From positions 1 through 29,793 of the forward strand of contig CAZSYT010000032.1 in NCBI GenBank assembly GCA_964610905.1: a DNA stretch of 29,793 bases, given 5' to 3'. Of the stretch, positions 24,002 through 29,793 are shown in pieces (positions within the stretch are counted from its first letter, which is position 1; each line of letters begins with the position of its first letter). The stretch comes from JAJZJT01 sp964610905. GTDB taxonomy: Bacteria; Actinomycetota; Acidimicrobiia; Acidimicrobiales; RAAP-2. Under the pieces are notes generated by a model. It ran no database searches. It was not told the DNA's origin and saw nothing but the letters and a program-made list of their open reading frames with translations. The position numbers and the translations under genes are program-made.

Positions 24002-24045
24002 GTGCGCACTTCGTACCGGAGGTGGGAACGAACCGTGCGGCGCAC
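24002..24045 (+). other. long imperfect hairpin downstream of tatD
   Basis: Arms GTGCGC (24002-24007) and GCGCAC (24040-24045) enclose a second pair TTCGT (24010-24014) and ACGAA (24028-24032). The right arm touches the TTGCCC element of the next promoter. It could terminate metG-tatD transcripts or be a regulator site. GCGCACTT occurs as a direct repeat in both arms. Confidence 0.5.
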
Positions 24046-24075
24046 TTGCCCCACGGCCACCCTCCCTCCTAGCGT
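24046..24075 (+). promoter_or_regulatory. sigma70-like promoter of the secreted beta-barrel gene
   Basis: TTGCCC and TAGCGT are separated by 18 nt. Transcription would start near 24082, leaving an untranslated leader of roughly 158 nt. This is unusual in a window dominated by leaderless genes. Confidence 0.45.
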
Positions 24076-24081
24076 CGCACC

Positions 24082-24239
24082 GACGGACGCGATGCACGCG
24101 CCGCTCCGCGTCGACCGGTTGGAGAGACCGGTCCGAGGTAACGAGGTCGGTCCGCGGGGCCGACCGAGGAGGCCGTTGCCCGACCCTGTCGGGCCGCCGC
24201 CTCCCGACCGAAGGGTGGAGAGTCCTGAGGACAGAGACG
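24082..24239 (+). ncRNA. candidate structured 5' leader (cis-regulatory RNA), unassigned
   Basis: Three consecutive helices can be drawn. The first is GACCGGT/ACCGGTC (24113-24133, 7-nt loop). The second is GGTCGG/CCGACC (24145-24165). The third is a two-stage stem: GGAGGC/GCCTCC outside and GCCCGA/TCGGGC inside (24168-24204), with 4x4 internal loop CGTT/CGCC. A second CCGACC at 24204-24209 competes for the same GGTCGG, so two alternative folds exist, as expected of a switch. I looked for the c-di-AMP (ydaO) and cobalamin riboswitch consensus and did not find either. The whole 327-bp gap from tatD holds this, the promoter and the upstream hairpin, and no gene. Confidence 0.4.
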
Positions 24240-24860
24240 GTGGGCGGCCGCAAGGCCGCGATCGCCTTGGCACTGTGCGGCGCCCTGGTGGCCCTGCCGC
24301 TCGTGGTGCTCCGAGGGGAGACCAGCGCCGTGAGCGCGGCGTCGACTCGCGCGCTGCCCGCATGGGAGCTCGCTGTCAACACCAGCGCACTGAAGGTGAG
24401 CCGCGGGGACGTGCCGGTCGGCGGAGAGGGGTCGCCCCCGGTGGCACCGACGCCGGCGTCCACCGTGCCGGCGTCCACCGTGCCGGCGACCACCGCGCCG
24501 GCGTCCACCGTGCCGGCGTCGGCGTCGGCGTCGCCGGCACCGGCGTCGCCGGCACCGGTCGCACCGGTCCGAGCTGCTGCTGGAGCTGTCGTCGCCACGA
24601 CCGCTCCGTCCCTCGGCCCGGTGCTCCGCGTCGGGGTCGTCAGCTATTACGCACACCCGCCGGGGACGTGCGCGAGCCCCTTCCTCTCGTTCGGGACGGT
24701 CGTGACCATCACGAACCCGGCGAACGGGGCCACGGTCACCTGCGTCGTCGACGACCGCGAGGCGGACACGGCACGGGCCATCGACCTGGCGGCGGCGACC
24801 TTTGCCGAGCTGGCCCCGCTCTCGCAGGGCTTGGTGACCGACGCCGAGCTGCGGTGGTGA
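24240..24860 (+). CDS. secreted RlpA-like double-psi beta-barrel protein
   Basis: Predicted 206-residue exported cell-wall protein. A signal peptide or N-terminal anchor is clear (MGGRKAAIALALCGALVALP, continuing hydrophobic). Residues ~65-125 are a Pro/Ala/Ser/Thr linker with four PASTV repeats. The C-terminal ~75 residues match the RlpA-like double-psi barrel: VGVVSYYAHPPGTCASP, then FGTVVTITNPANGATVTCVV and ARAIDLAAATFAEL. The two cysteines probably form a disulfide outside the cell. RlpA-type domains bind or cleave peptidoglycan glycans. The gene sits between tatD and rsmA, the slot of yabE in Bacillus and rpfB in Mycobacterium, which encode resuscitation or wall-remodelling proteins, supporting a wall role. 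It starts with GTG after a long leader; TGAGGA upstream is a weak ribosome site. Confidence 0.85.
   Translation: MGGRKAAIALALCGALVALPLVVLRGETSAVSAASTRALPAWELAVNTSALKVSRGDVPVGGEGSPPVAPTPASTVPASTVPATTAPASTVPASASASPAPASPAPVAPVRAAAGAVVATTAPSLGPVLRVGVVSYYAHPPGTCASPFLSFGTVVTITNPANGATVTCVVDDREADTARAIDLAAATFAELAPLSQGLVTDAELRW
24453..24512 (+). repeat. 15-bp tandem repeat encoding PASTV x4
   Basis: Four units of CCGGCGTCCACCGTG (the third with two changes) in the linker of the secreted barrel protein, followed by degenerate GGCGTC and CCGGCA triplet-phase repeats. All preserve the frame. Confidence 0.9.
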
Positions 24861-24894
24861 CCGGGGACGGTGCCTCGGCTGGCACACTGGCGGG

Positions 24895-25803
24895 GTGACC
24901 CTGGGCCGATCCGACGTCCACCGCCTGCTGGTCGAGCACGGCCTCGCCCCGCGCCGGTCGCTGGGCCAGAACTTCGTCGCCGACGCCAACACGGTCCGGA
25001 GGATCGTGCGGCTGGCAGGTGTCGGGCCGGGCGCGCCCGTCGTCGAGATCGGCGCTGGTCTCGGGTCGTTGACGCTCGCCCTGGTCGAGGCAGGAGCTTC
25101 GGTGACCGCCGTCGAGGTCGACCCGGGGCTCTGCGGCGTGCTCCGCGGCCAGCCCGCTCTTGCCGGGGTGCGGGTGGTCGAGGCGGACGCCCTCGGCCTC
25201 GACTGGGCCGACCTGCTCACGCCCTCGGCGGGAGCCGCCGGTACGGCGCCCGAGTCGCCCGGAAGGGCCTCGTGGACGCTCGTGGCCAACCTGCCCTACA
25301 ACGTGGCCACACCGCTGGTGGTCGACGTCCTCGAGCGGGCCCCGGCCGTGGGCTCCCTGCTCGTCATGGTGCAGCGCGAGGTGGGGGAGCGGTTCGCTGC
25401 AGCGCCCGGGAGCGATGCCTTCGGAGCCGTCTCGGTGAAGGTCGCCTTCTGGGCGTCGGCCTCGGTGGTGGGGCGGGTGCCGGCGTCGGTCTTCGTCCCC
25501 CGCCCGCGGGTCGAGTCCGTCCTCGTGCGGCTCGACCGCCGCCCGTCGTCCGGCGCCGACCCGGCCTGGGAGGCCGACGGCGCGGCGTACCGCCGTCTCT
25601 TCACGGTCGTCCGCGCGGGGTTCGCCCACCGTCGCAAGATGCTCCGCCGGGCCCTCGAGGGGGTGGTGCCCGACGACGCCTTCGAGGGCACGGGGATCCC
25701 GGCGACCGCCCGTGCCGAGGAGCTCGGGCTCGACCAGTGGACGGCTCTGGCCACATGGGGACTGCCGACGCGCCCGGGGCACGGGCACCCGGTGGTGGCG
25801 TGA
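24895..25803 (+). CDS. rsmA: 16S rRNA (adenine1518/1519-N6)-dimethyltransferase
   Basis: KsgA/RsmA dimethylates two adjacent adenines in helix 45 of 16S rRNA late in small-subunit assembly. Predicted 302 residues. The N-terminal RRSLGQNFVAD and motif I VVEIGAGLGSLTLALVEAG (with E51 and the GAGLG loop) bind SAM. Catalytic motif IV is NLPYNVATPLV, followed by MVQREVGERFAA and FVPRPRVESVLVRL, all family hallmarks. Residues ~107-125 hold a short Ala/Gly/Ser-rich insertion. The GTG start gives a normal N-terminus; CACACT 6 nt upstream may be its -10, so it may have its own promoter 34 nt after the barrel gene. The stop overlaps the ispE GTG by 4 nt (GTGA). Confidence 0.97.
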   Translation: MTLGRSDVHRLLVEHGLAPRRSLGQNFVADANTVRRIVRLAGVGPGAPVVEIGAGLGSLTLALVEAGASVTAVEVDPGLCGVLRGQPALAGVRVVEADALGLDWADLLTPSAGAAGTAPESPGRASWTLVANLPYNVATPLVVDVLERAPAVGSLLVMVQREVGERFAAAPGSDAFGAVSVKVAFWASASVVGRVPASVFVPRPRVESVLVRLDRRPSSGADPAWEADGAAYRRLFTVVRAGFAHRRKMLRRALEGVVPDDAFEGTGIPATARAEELGLDQWTALATWGLPTRPGHGHPVVA

Positions 25804-26762
25804 CGGGCACCGGGCAGGCCGGGGACGTCCCGACGGACGTCGAGGGCGTCGGCTCCGGCGCCGCCCCGACCGTCGTCGCCGCCCCGGCCAAGCTCACCGT
25901 GTCGCTCCGCCTGACGGGCGTGCGACCCGACGGCTACCACCTGTTGGACGCCGAGATGGTCGCACTCGAGCTCGCCGACTCGCTGCTCGTCACCGAAGGC
26001 GACGGGCTCGAGGTTTCTCTCGACGGACTGCAGCCCCCCGAGCATGCGAGCTCACTGGCCGGGCACGTGAGCGCGGAGCAGCCGCCCGGCGTCCCTCCCG
26101 GTGACGACAACCTGGTGCGCCGGGCGCTCGCCGCGGTGGGACGCCGAGCCCACGTCGTGCTGGTGAAGCGGATCCCGCCGGGCGCGGGGCTCGGCGGAGG
26201 TTCGGCCGACGCTGCGGCCGTGCTGCGGTGGGCAGGGTGCGACGACCTCGGGGTGGCGGCCCGGCTCGGTGCCGACGTGCCTTTCTGCGTCGTGGGCGGG
26301 CGTGCCCGGGTGACCGGCGTCGGCGAGCAGGTGGCGCCCCTGCCCTTCGTCGACCGCTCGTTCGTCCTCCTGTTGCCCCCCTTCGGCGTCGACACGGCCG
26401 CCGTCTACCACGCCTTCGACGAGCTGGTCGCCGGGCGAGGGGCCCGATGGCGTCGCACTCGCACCGGCACCCCCGACGTGGAGGCTGCCGTCAACGAGCT
26501 CGAGGAGGCGGCGCTGGTCGTCGACCCGCGCCTGGCCGCTTGGCGGGACGCGCTGGCCGACGCCACGGGCGTCCAGCCGCGTCTGGCCGGGAGCGGTTCG
26601 ACGTGGTTCGTCGAGGGGAGCGCGGCCGAGCTCGGGCTCGCCGACGTGGGCTGGCTCACCGTCGGCGGCGCATCAGGCCGCGTCGTCGCGACGCGCACGG
26701 TGCCGTCCGAGACGGACGGCACCGGGGTCGTCTGGGTGCGCCCGGAGCCCGACCGGGCCTGA
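25800..26762 (+). CDS. ispE: 4-(cytidine 5'-diphospho)-2-C-methyl-D-erythritol kinase
   Basis: GHMP-family kinase of the MEP isoprenoid pathway, phosphorylating CDP-methylerythritol. Predicted 320 residues. The N-terminal motif is APAKLTVSLRLTGVRPDGYH, with the catalytic Lys kept and Thr where many species have Asn. The ATP loop is IPPGAGLGGGSADAAA (125-140). The catalytic Asp lies in LGADVPFCVVGG, and GSGSTWFVEG is the C-terminal GHMP motif. The start is the GTG overlapping the rsmA stop, with about 25 extra residues before the fold. The rsmA-ispE coupling matches actinobacterial gene order. Its stop faces the bS22 gene 18 bp away on the other strand. The kinase indicates that the organism makes isoprenoids by the MEP route. 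Confidence 0.96.
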   Translation: MTGTGQAGDVPTDVEGVGSGAAPTVVAAPAKLTVSLRLTGVRPDGYHLLDAEMVALELADSLLVTEGDGLEVSLDGLQPPEHASSLAGHVSAEQPPGVPPGDDNLVRRALAAVGRRAHVVLVKRIPPGAGLGGGSADAAAVLRWAGCDDLGVAARLGADVPFCVVGGRARVTGVGEQVAPLPFVDRSFVLLLPPFGVDTAAVYHAFDELVAGRGARWRRTRTGTPDVEAAVNELEEAALVVDPRLAAWRDALADATGVQPRLAGSGSTWFVEGSAAELGLADVGWLTVGGASGRVVATRTVPSETDGTGVVWVRPEPDRA

Positions 26763-26780
26763 AGCTGCGGCTGAGGCCGG

Positions 26781-26879
26781 TTACTTCCCGGCCCGCCGTT
26801 GCCAGCGGGTCGCCTTCAGCATCTTCTTGTGCTTCTTCTTGCGCATGCGCTTGCGGCGCTTCTTGATGAGAGATCCCAT
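26781..26879 (-). CDS. 30S ribosomal protein bS22 (AURKAIP1/COX24 domain), 32 residues
   Basis: Very short, strongly basic protein MGSLIKKRRKRMRKKKHKKM followed by LKATRWQRRAGK. This is the conserved IKKRRKRM-x-KKKH-x-K-x-L-x-x-TR-x-QRR pattern of the AURKAIP1/COX24 domain, the actinobacterial small-subunit protein bS22 seen in mycobacterial ribosomes. The ATG is set by family alignment; a longer in-frame extension upstream is not conserved-looking. TAGGGT ends 10 nt upstream. It lies 58 nt downstream of the histidine kinase on the same strand, with its own promoter in that gap, and converges with ispE. Confidence 0.93.
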   Translation of the reverse strand: MGSLIKKRRKRMRKKKHKKMLKATRWQRRAGK

Positions 26880-26889
26880 GTCGTGCGGC

Positions 26890-26895
26890 ACCCTA
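26890..26895 (-). promoter_or_regulatory. -10 box TAGGGT for bS22
   Basis: TAGGGT on the minus strand, 10 nt before the bS22 ATG, in the gap after the histidine kinase stop. Same hexamer as at the metal-transport operon. Confidence 0.45.
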
Positions 26896-26937
26896 GTCGG
26901 CACGGTGCGCTGCGCGCCATGTGCGTGCCGGCGGGCG

Positions 26938-28858
26938 TCAGTTCCCCCCGCCGCCCGCCGGGTGTCGCCCCGGCCCTCCCGAAGGGGTGCTCGCCGTCGT
27001 CGTGGGGAGCCGGAAGCGGAAGACGGCGCCGCCACCCTCTGCGTTCCCCGCCGTCACCGTCCCGCCCTCCTCACTCGCCACCTGCGCCACGATGGCGAGC
27101 CCGAGGCCCGAGCCGGGCTTGCCACGGGCGTCCGCCGCGCGGTAGAAGCGGGCGAAGAGATGGGGGAGGTCGGCCTCGGCGATCCCGGGGCCGTGGTCGC
27201 GGACCTCGACCTCGCCGTCGGTGCACGAGACCTCGACGGTCCCGCCGTCGGGGCTCCACTTGAGGGCGTTGTCGAGCAGGTTGCCCACGGCGCGCTCGAT
27301 GCGGCTACGCGTGCCGGAGACCCAGCACGGCGTGGCTTCGAGGGCGAAGGAGACGGTGCGGCTGCGCCCGTGCGTCGTCGCCACCGACACGGCGTCCTCG
27401 ACGAGGCTGTCCAGCCGGAAGGACTGGGTGCCCCGGCCGGGCTGGTCACCGCGGGCCAGCTCGGCGAGGTCGGCCACCAGCGTCGTGAGCTCGTCGAGCT
27501 GTGTGAGCACGTCGCCGATGAGCACGTCACGCTCGCCGGGCTCGAGCTCGTCGAGCCTGCGGGCCACCTCCATGTTCGTGCGCAGGCTGGTGAGCGGTGT
27601 CCGCAGCTCGTGCGAGGCGTCGAGGACGAGCTGACGCTGGGCCTCGCGGGAGACGTCGAGGGCGGAGAGGAGGCGGTTGAAGGCCCGGCGCAGACGCCCG
27701 AGCTCGTCGCGACCGCCCGGGTCGAGGCGGTGGGACACGTCGGTGTGCTCGGCCAGGTCCTCGACGTTGTCGGTGAGCTGGTTGAGCGGTCCGAGCACGG
27801 CGCGGCCGACGCCGTAGCCCAGGACGACGGCGAGGGCGACGCCCCCTCCGGCCACCACCAGCAGGACGTAGAAGAGGTGGCGGAGCTCCTCGTCGACGCC
27901 GGCGAGGGGTGCGGTGAGCTGGAGGGCACCGCCGGCGGGGAGCCGGTACACGGCCGACTGTGACCGGTAGAGGAAACCCGGCTGGAGCGCGATCGCCACC
28001 TCGCGGAGGCGCGCCCCGTTGCTCACGGTGGTGAAGTACGTCGCCGGCGCGTTGCCCTGGCTCAACGCCAGGGTGCGCACCGCCGCCGGGACGGGCAGCA
28101 CCTGGGGGTCGTTGGGGTCGACCGAACCGGTGCCCGCCACGACCTGGAAGCACTGGCCCGAGCTCACGCACTCGTTCGGGATCGTCGGGAGGCCTGGGCC
28201 GGAGATGAGGCTCTGGGCCTGCTGGCCGATGGTGACGTCGATGGATGCGACGAGGGAGCGCTCGGAGGCCACGTAGGCGGCGCCGCAGGCGAGGACCACC
28301 GCCACCACGACGGCGGCGGTCGCCGCGAGGACGAGCCGGGAGCGGAAGGTGACGTTGTGGCGGGTGAGCGACAGGTGGTAGTGGAGCCGCTCGCCGAGGG
28401 TGCGGGGTGGCCGTGACGGGTCGAGGGGGGACCACCGCGTCCCGTCGGCGCGGGCCCGTGGGGGAGCCATGTGCCCGGAGGCTGGCGGGGGCACCGCCNN
28501 NNNNNNNNNNNNNNNNNNNNNNNNNNNNNNNNNNNNNNNNNNNNNNNNNNNNNNNNNNNNNNNNNNNNNNNNNNNNNNNNNNNNNNNNNNNNNNNNNNGA
28601 CTGGCCCCCGGGAGGCGCCTGGGGCACCGCCGACTGGCCCCCGGGAGGCGCCTGGGGCACCGCCGACTGGCCCCCGGGAGGCGCCTCGGGTGCCCTGTCC
28701 GGCGCGGGAGGCCCGGTCCCATCGGTCGGCGGCGCCCACTCGGAGAGCGGGCGTTCCTCCGGGGGGGCGTCGTGGGGCGCGGAGCTGGTCGCACCGTCCT
28801 CGGGCGGCCCCGGCGGCGGGAAGGGCGCCGCAGACGAAGCCGGCGGGAGCGTGCTCAT
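26938..28858 (-). CDS. sensor histidine kinase (MprB-like), interrupted by an assembly gap
   Basis: Membrane sensor kinase. Order: a Pro-rich disordered cytosolic N-terminus of >110 residues, TM1 (RLVLAATAAVVVAVVLACG), an extracellular sensor of ~160 residues with one Cys pair (NECVSSGQCF), then TM2 (FYVLLVVAGGGVALAVVLG). These are followed by HAMP, the phospho-acceptor helix DASHELRTPLTSLRTNMEV (His codon 27610-27612) and the ATPase with NLLDNALKWSPDGG, DHGPGI and GSGLGLAIV. Phospho-acceptor and ATPase wording closely recall mycobacterial MprB, an envelope-stress sensor. The ATG overlaps the regulator's stop (ATGA). Removing the 100 N leaves 1821 nt, a multiple of 3, and the gap falls at a 33-bp repeat boundary, so the apparent frameshift is an artefact of the placeholder. 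Confidence 0.93.
28499..28598. other. assembly gap (100 N)
   Basis: Exactly 100 N at the edge of a 33-bp repeat in the histidine kinase. Repeat phase predicts a true length that is a multiple of 33. Confidence 0.95.
28599..28697 (-). repeat. 33-bp tandem repeat encoding an 11-residue QSAVPQAPPGG unit
   Basis: Two identical 33-bp units and a diverged third, read on the minus strand as APPGGQSAVPQ. The partial unit across the gap (QSAVP) shows that the array continues into the missing sequence. It is part of the kinase's disordered N-terminus. Confidence 0.9.
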
Positions 28859-29529
28859 GACTCGCGCAGGACGTAGCCCACGCCGCGTGCGGTGTGGATC
28901 AGCCGGGGCTCGCCCTCGGCCTCGGTTTTGCGTCGGAGGTAGCCGACGTAGACGGCCAACGAGTTGGTGCCCGAGTCGAAGTTGTAGCCCCACACCCGGT
29001 CGAGGATCACCTCGCGCGTCAGCACCTGGCGGGGGTGGAGCATCAGCAGCTCGAGCAGGTCGTACTCGATTCGCGTCAAGGTGAAGGGCCGATCGCCCCG
29101 GCGGGCCTCGCGGCTCGAGCGGTCGAGGGTGAGATCGGCGAAGCGGAGCACCTCGGCGCTCTCGTCGTCGTTGCGGCGGCGGAGGAGGGCGCGCAGGCGT
29201 GCCAACAGCTCGGCAAGGGCGAAGGGCTTGACCAGGTAGTCGTCGGCGCCGGCATCGAGCCCCTGCACCCGGTCGTCGATGGCGTCGCGAGCCGTGAGCA
29301 TGAGGACCGGCGTGTCGTCGCCCGCCCCCCGCATGCGACGGCACACCTCGAGACCGTCGACGGTCGGAAGCCCGATGTCGAGGACGACGGCGTCTGGCGG
29401 GCGGATGGCCAGCTCGGCGAGCGCGTCGGTTCCGTCGGGCGCCACGGCCACGTCGTAGCCCTCGAGGCGCAAGGCCCGGTCCAACGCCCCGCGCACGGCC
29501 GGGTCGTCGTCGACCACCAGGATCTTCAT
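28855..29529 (-). CDS. OmpR/PhoB-family response regulator (MprA-like)
   Basis: DNA-binding response regulator of 224 residues, partner of the adjacent kinase. Receiver domain: acidic pocket in ILVVDDDP, phospho-acceptor D51 in AVVLDIGLP, Thr79 in LMLTARD and Lys101 in LVKPFALAELL. The winged-helix domain (~130-224) has TRIEYDLLELLMLHPRQVLT, the recognition region SGTNSLAVYVGYLRRKTE and the ending IHTARGVGYVLRES. Wording in the receiver (GLEVCRRMRG, GLDAGADDYL) is close to MprA of mycobacteria, which controls envelope stress genes; orthology is inferred. The ATG follows TAGGCT by 9 nt. Its stop is shared with the kinase start (ATGA), so the pair is co-translated. Target sites were not identified. 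Confidence 0.97.
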   Translation of the reverse strand: MKILVVDDDPAVRGALDRALRLEGYDVAVAPDGTDALAELAIRPPDAVVLDIGLPTVDGLEVCRRMRGAGDDTPVLMLTARDAIDDRVQGLDAGADDYLVKPFALAELLARLRALLRRRNDDESAEVLRFADLTLDRSSREARRGDRPFTLTRIEYDLLELLMLHPRQVLTREVILDRVWGYNFDSGTNSLAVYVGYLRRKTEAEGEPRLIHTARGVGYVLRES

Positions 29530-29538
29530 CGTGCGCGG

Positions 29539-29544
29539 AGCCTA
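29539..29544 (-). promoter_or_regulatory. -10 box TAGGCT for the two-component operon
   Basis: TAGGCT on the minus strand, 9 nt before the ATG of the response regulator; same hexamer as at the GDT1-like gene. Confidence 0.45.
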
Positions 29545-29675
29545 CCGGGACGACCCGGCCGCCCCACGGCAGGCTCGTGCGCTCGGTGTCGCACGACGCC
29601 GGCTCCGGTCACTTCCGGCAGCACGGTCCCTCCCGGCAGGCCTCTCCGACGTCGGCCGGCTCGTGGGCCGGACGG

Positions 29676-29681
29676 TAGCGT
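29676..29681 (+). promoter_or_regulatory. -10 box TAGCGT for tRNA-Gln
   Basis: TAGCGT would place the transcript start about 32 nt before the tRNA 5' end. No matching -35 is obvious. Confidence 0.35.
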
Positions 29682-29719
29682 GGTGGGCCGTCGGCCGACG
29701 CCGGCGACCGTCGTCTCGG

Positions 29720-29792
29720 TCCGGGGTAGTTCAATCGGCAGAACGCCGGCCTTTGGAGCCGGATGTTGGAGGTTCGAGCCCTCCCCCCGGAG
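29720..29792 (+). tRNA. tRNA-Gln (anticodon TTG)
   Basis: Complete cloverleaf of 73 nt. The acceptor stem is TCCGGGG/CCCCGGA. The D arm is GTTC/GAAC. The anticodon stem is CCGGC/GCCGG, with loop CTTTGGA giving anticodon TTG, which reads CAA. The T arm is GGAGG-TTCGAGC-CCTCC. The discriminator is G. One further base, C, is visible before the window ends, so whether CCA is encoded cannot be told. Confidence 0.96.
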
Positions 29793-29793
29793 C

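Noticed and set aside
24082..24239. c-di-AMP (ydaO) or cobalamin riboswitch
   Set aside because: The conserved motifs I know for these classes are not present, so the leader is left unassigned.
28438..28858. Frameshifted or split histidine kinase gene
   Set aside because: The shift arises only from the arbitrary 100-N length; without it the coding length is an exact multiple of 3 and the repeat phase matches.
29720..29793. tRNA-Gln as a phage/island attachment site
   Set aside because: The window ends one base after the tRNA and shows no integrase or duplicated 3' end.

Overview
This is a very GC-rich (about 70% or more) bacterial window with a strong bias to G/C in third codon positions, many GTG starts and TANNNT -10 boxes a few bases upstream of start codons. 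Those traits, the small ribosomal proteins bL37 and bS22, and the gene order metG-tatD-(secreted protein)-rsmA-ispE point to the phylum Actinomycetota. An early-branching group such as Acidimicrobiia is my guess, not something the sequence proves. Two runs of exactly 100 N show a draft scaffold; both lie inside tandem repeats.

Layout. 1-4444 (minus strand): a truncated acyl-CoA dehydrogenase, a 20-bp minisatellite, then a two-gene unit pairing a PRC-barrel/MgtE_N/CBS protein with an NRAMP-related transporter whose metal-site residues are substituted. 4996-8320 (plus): an overlapping three-gene cassette of GT4 glycosyltransferase, SAM methyltransferase and a prenyltransferase/squalene-cyclase-like barrel protein. 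8513-9781 (plus): a membrane protein with a long disordered N-terminus and cytochrome-b-like histidines, meeting tail to tail with a methyltransferase. 9782-14052 (minus): that methyltransferase, a GDT1/TMEM165-type cation transporter and aminopeptidase N. 14076-18885: a PfkB-family (adenosine-type) kinase, a PrmC-like methyltransferase with an altered NPPY motif, a cytochrome P450, an unidentified protein and a glycerophosphodiesterase. 19038-26762: bL37 on the minus strand, then a plus-strand housekeeping run of DUF192 protein, rsmI, msrA, metG, tatD, a secreted double-psi beta-barrel protein behind a structured leader, rsmA and ispE. 26781-29529 (minus): bS22 and an MprAB-like two-component system. 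The window ends with tRNA-Gln(TTG).

How the genes fit together. Much of the right half serves translation: two rRNA methyltransferases (rsmI, rsmA), methionyl-tRNA synthetase, two tiny ribosomal proteins and a tRNA. Envelope functions are interleaved: the isoprenoid gene ispE, the secreted beta-barrel protein and the envelope-type two-component system. The left part looks more accessory: metal transport, glycosylation with a terpenoid-like enzyme, and lipid or sterol oxidation by the acyl-CoA dehydrogenase and P450.

Three features stand out: short in-frame minisatellites in disordered protein segments, two divergent promoters that share the same ten bases, and a hairpin-rich leader before the secreted barrel gene.
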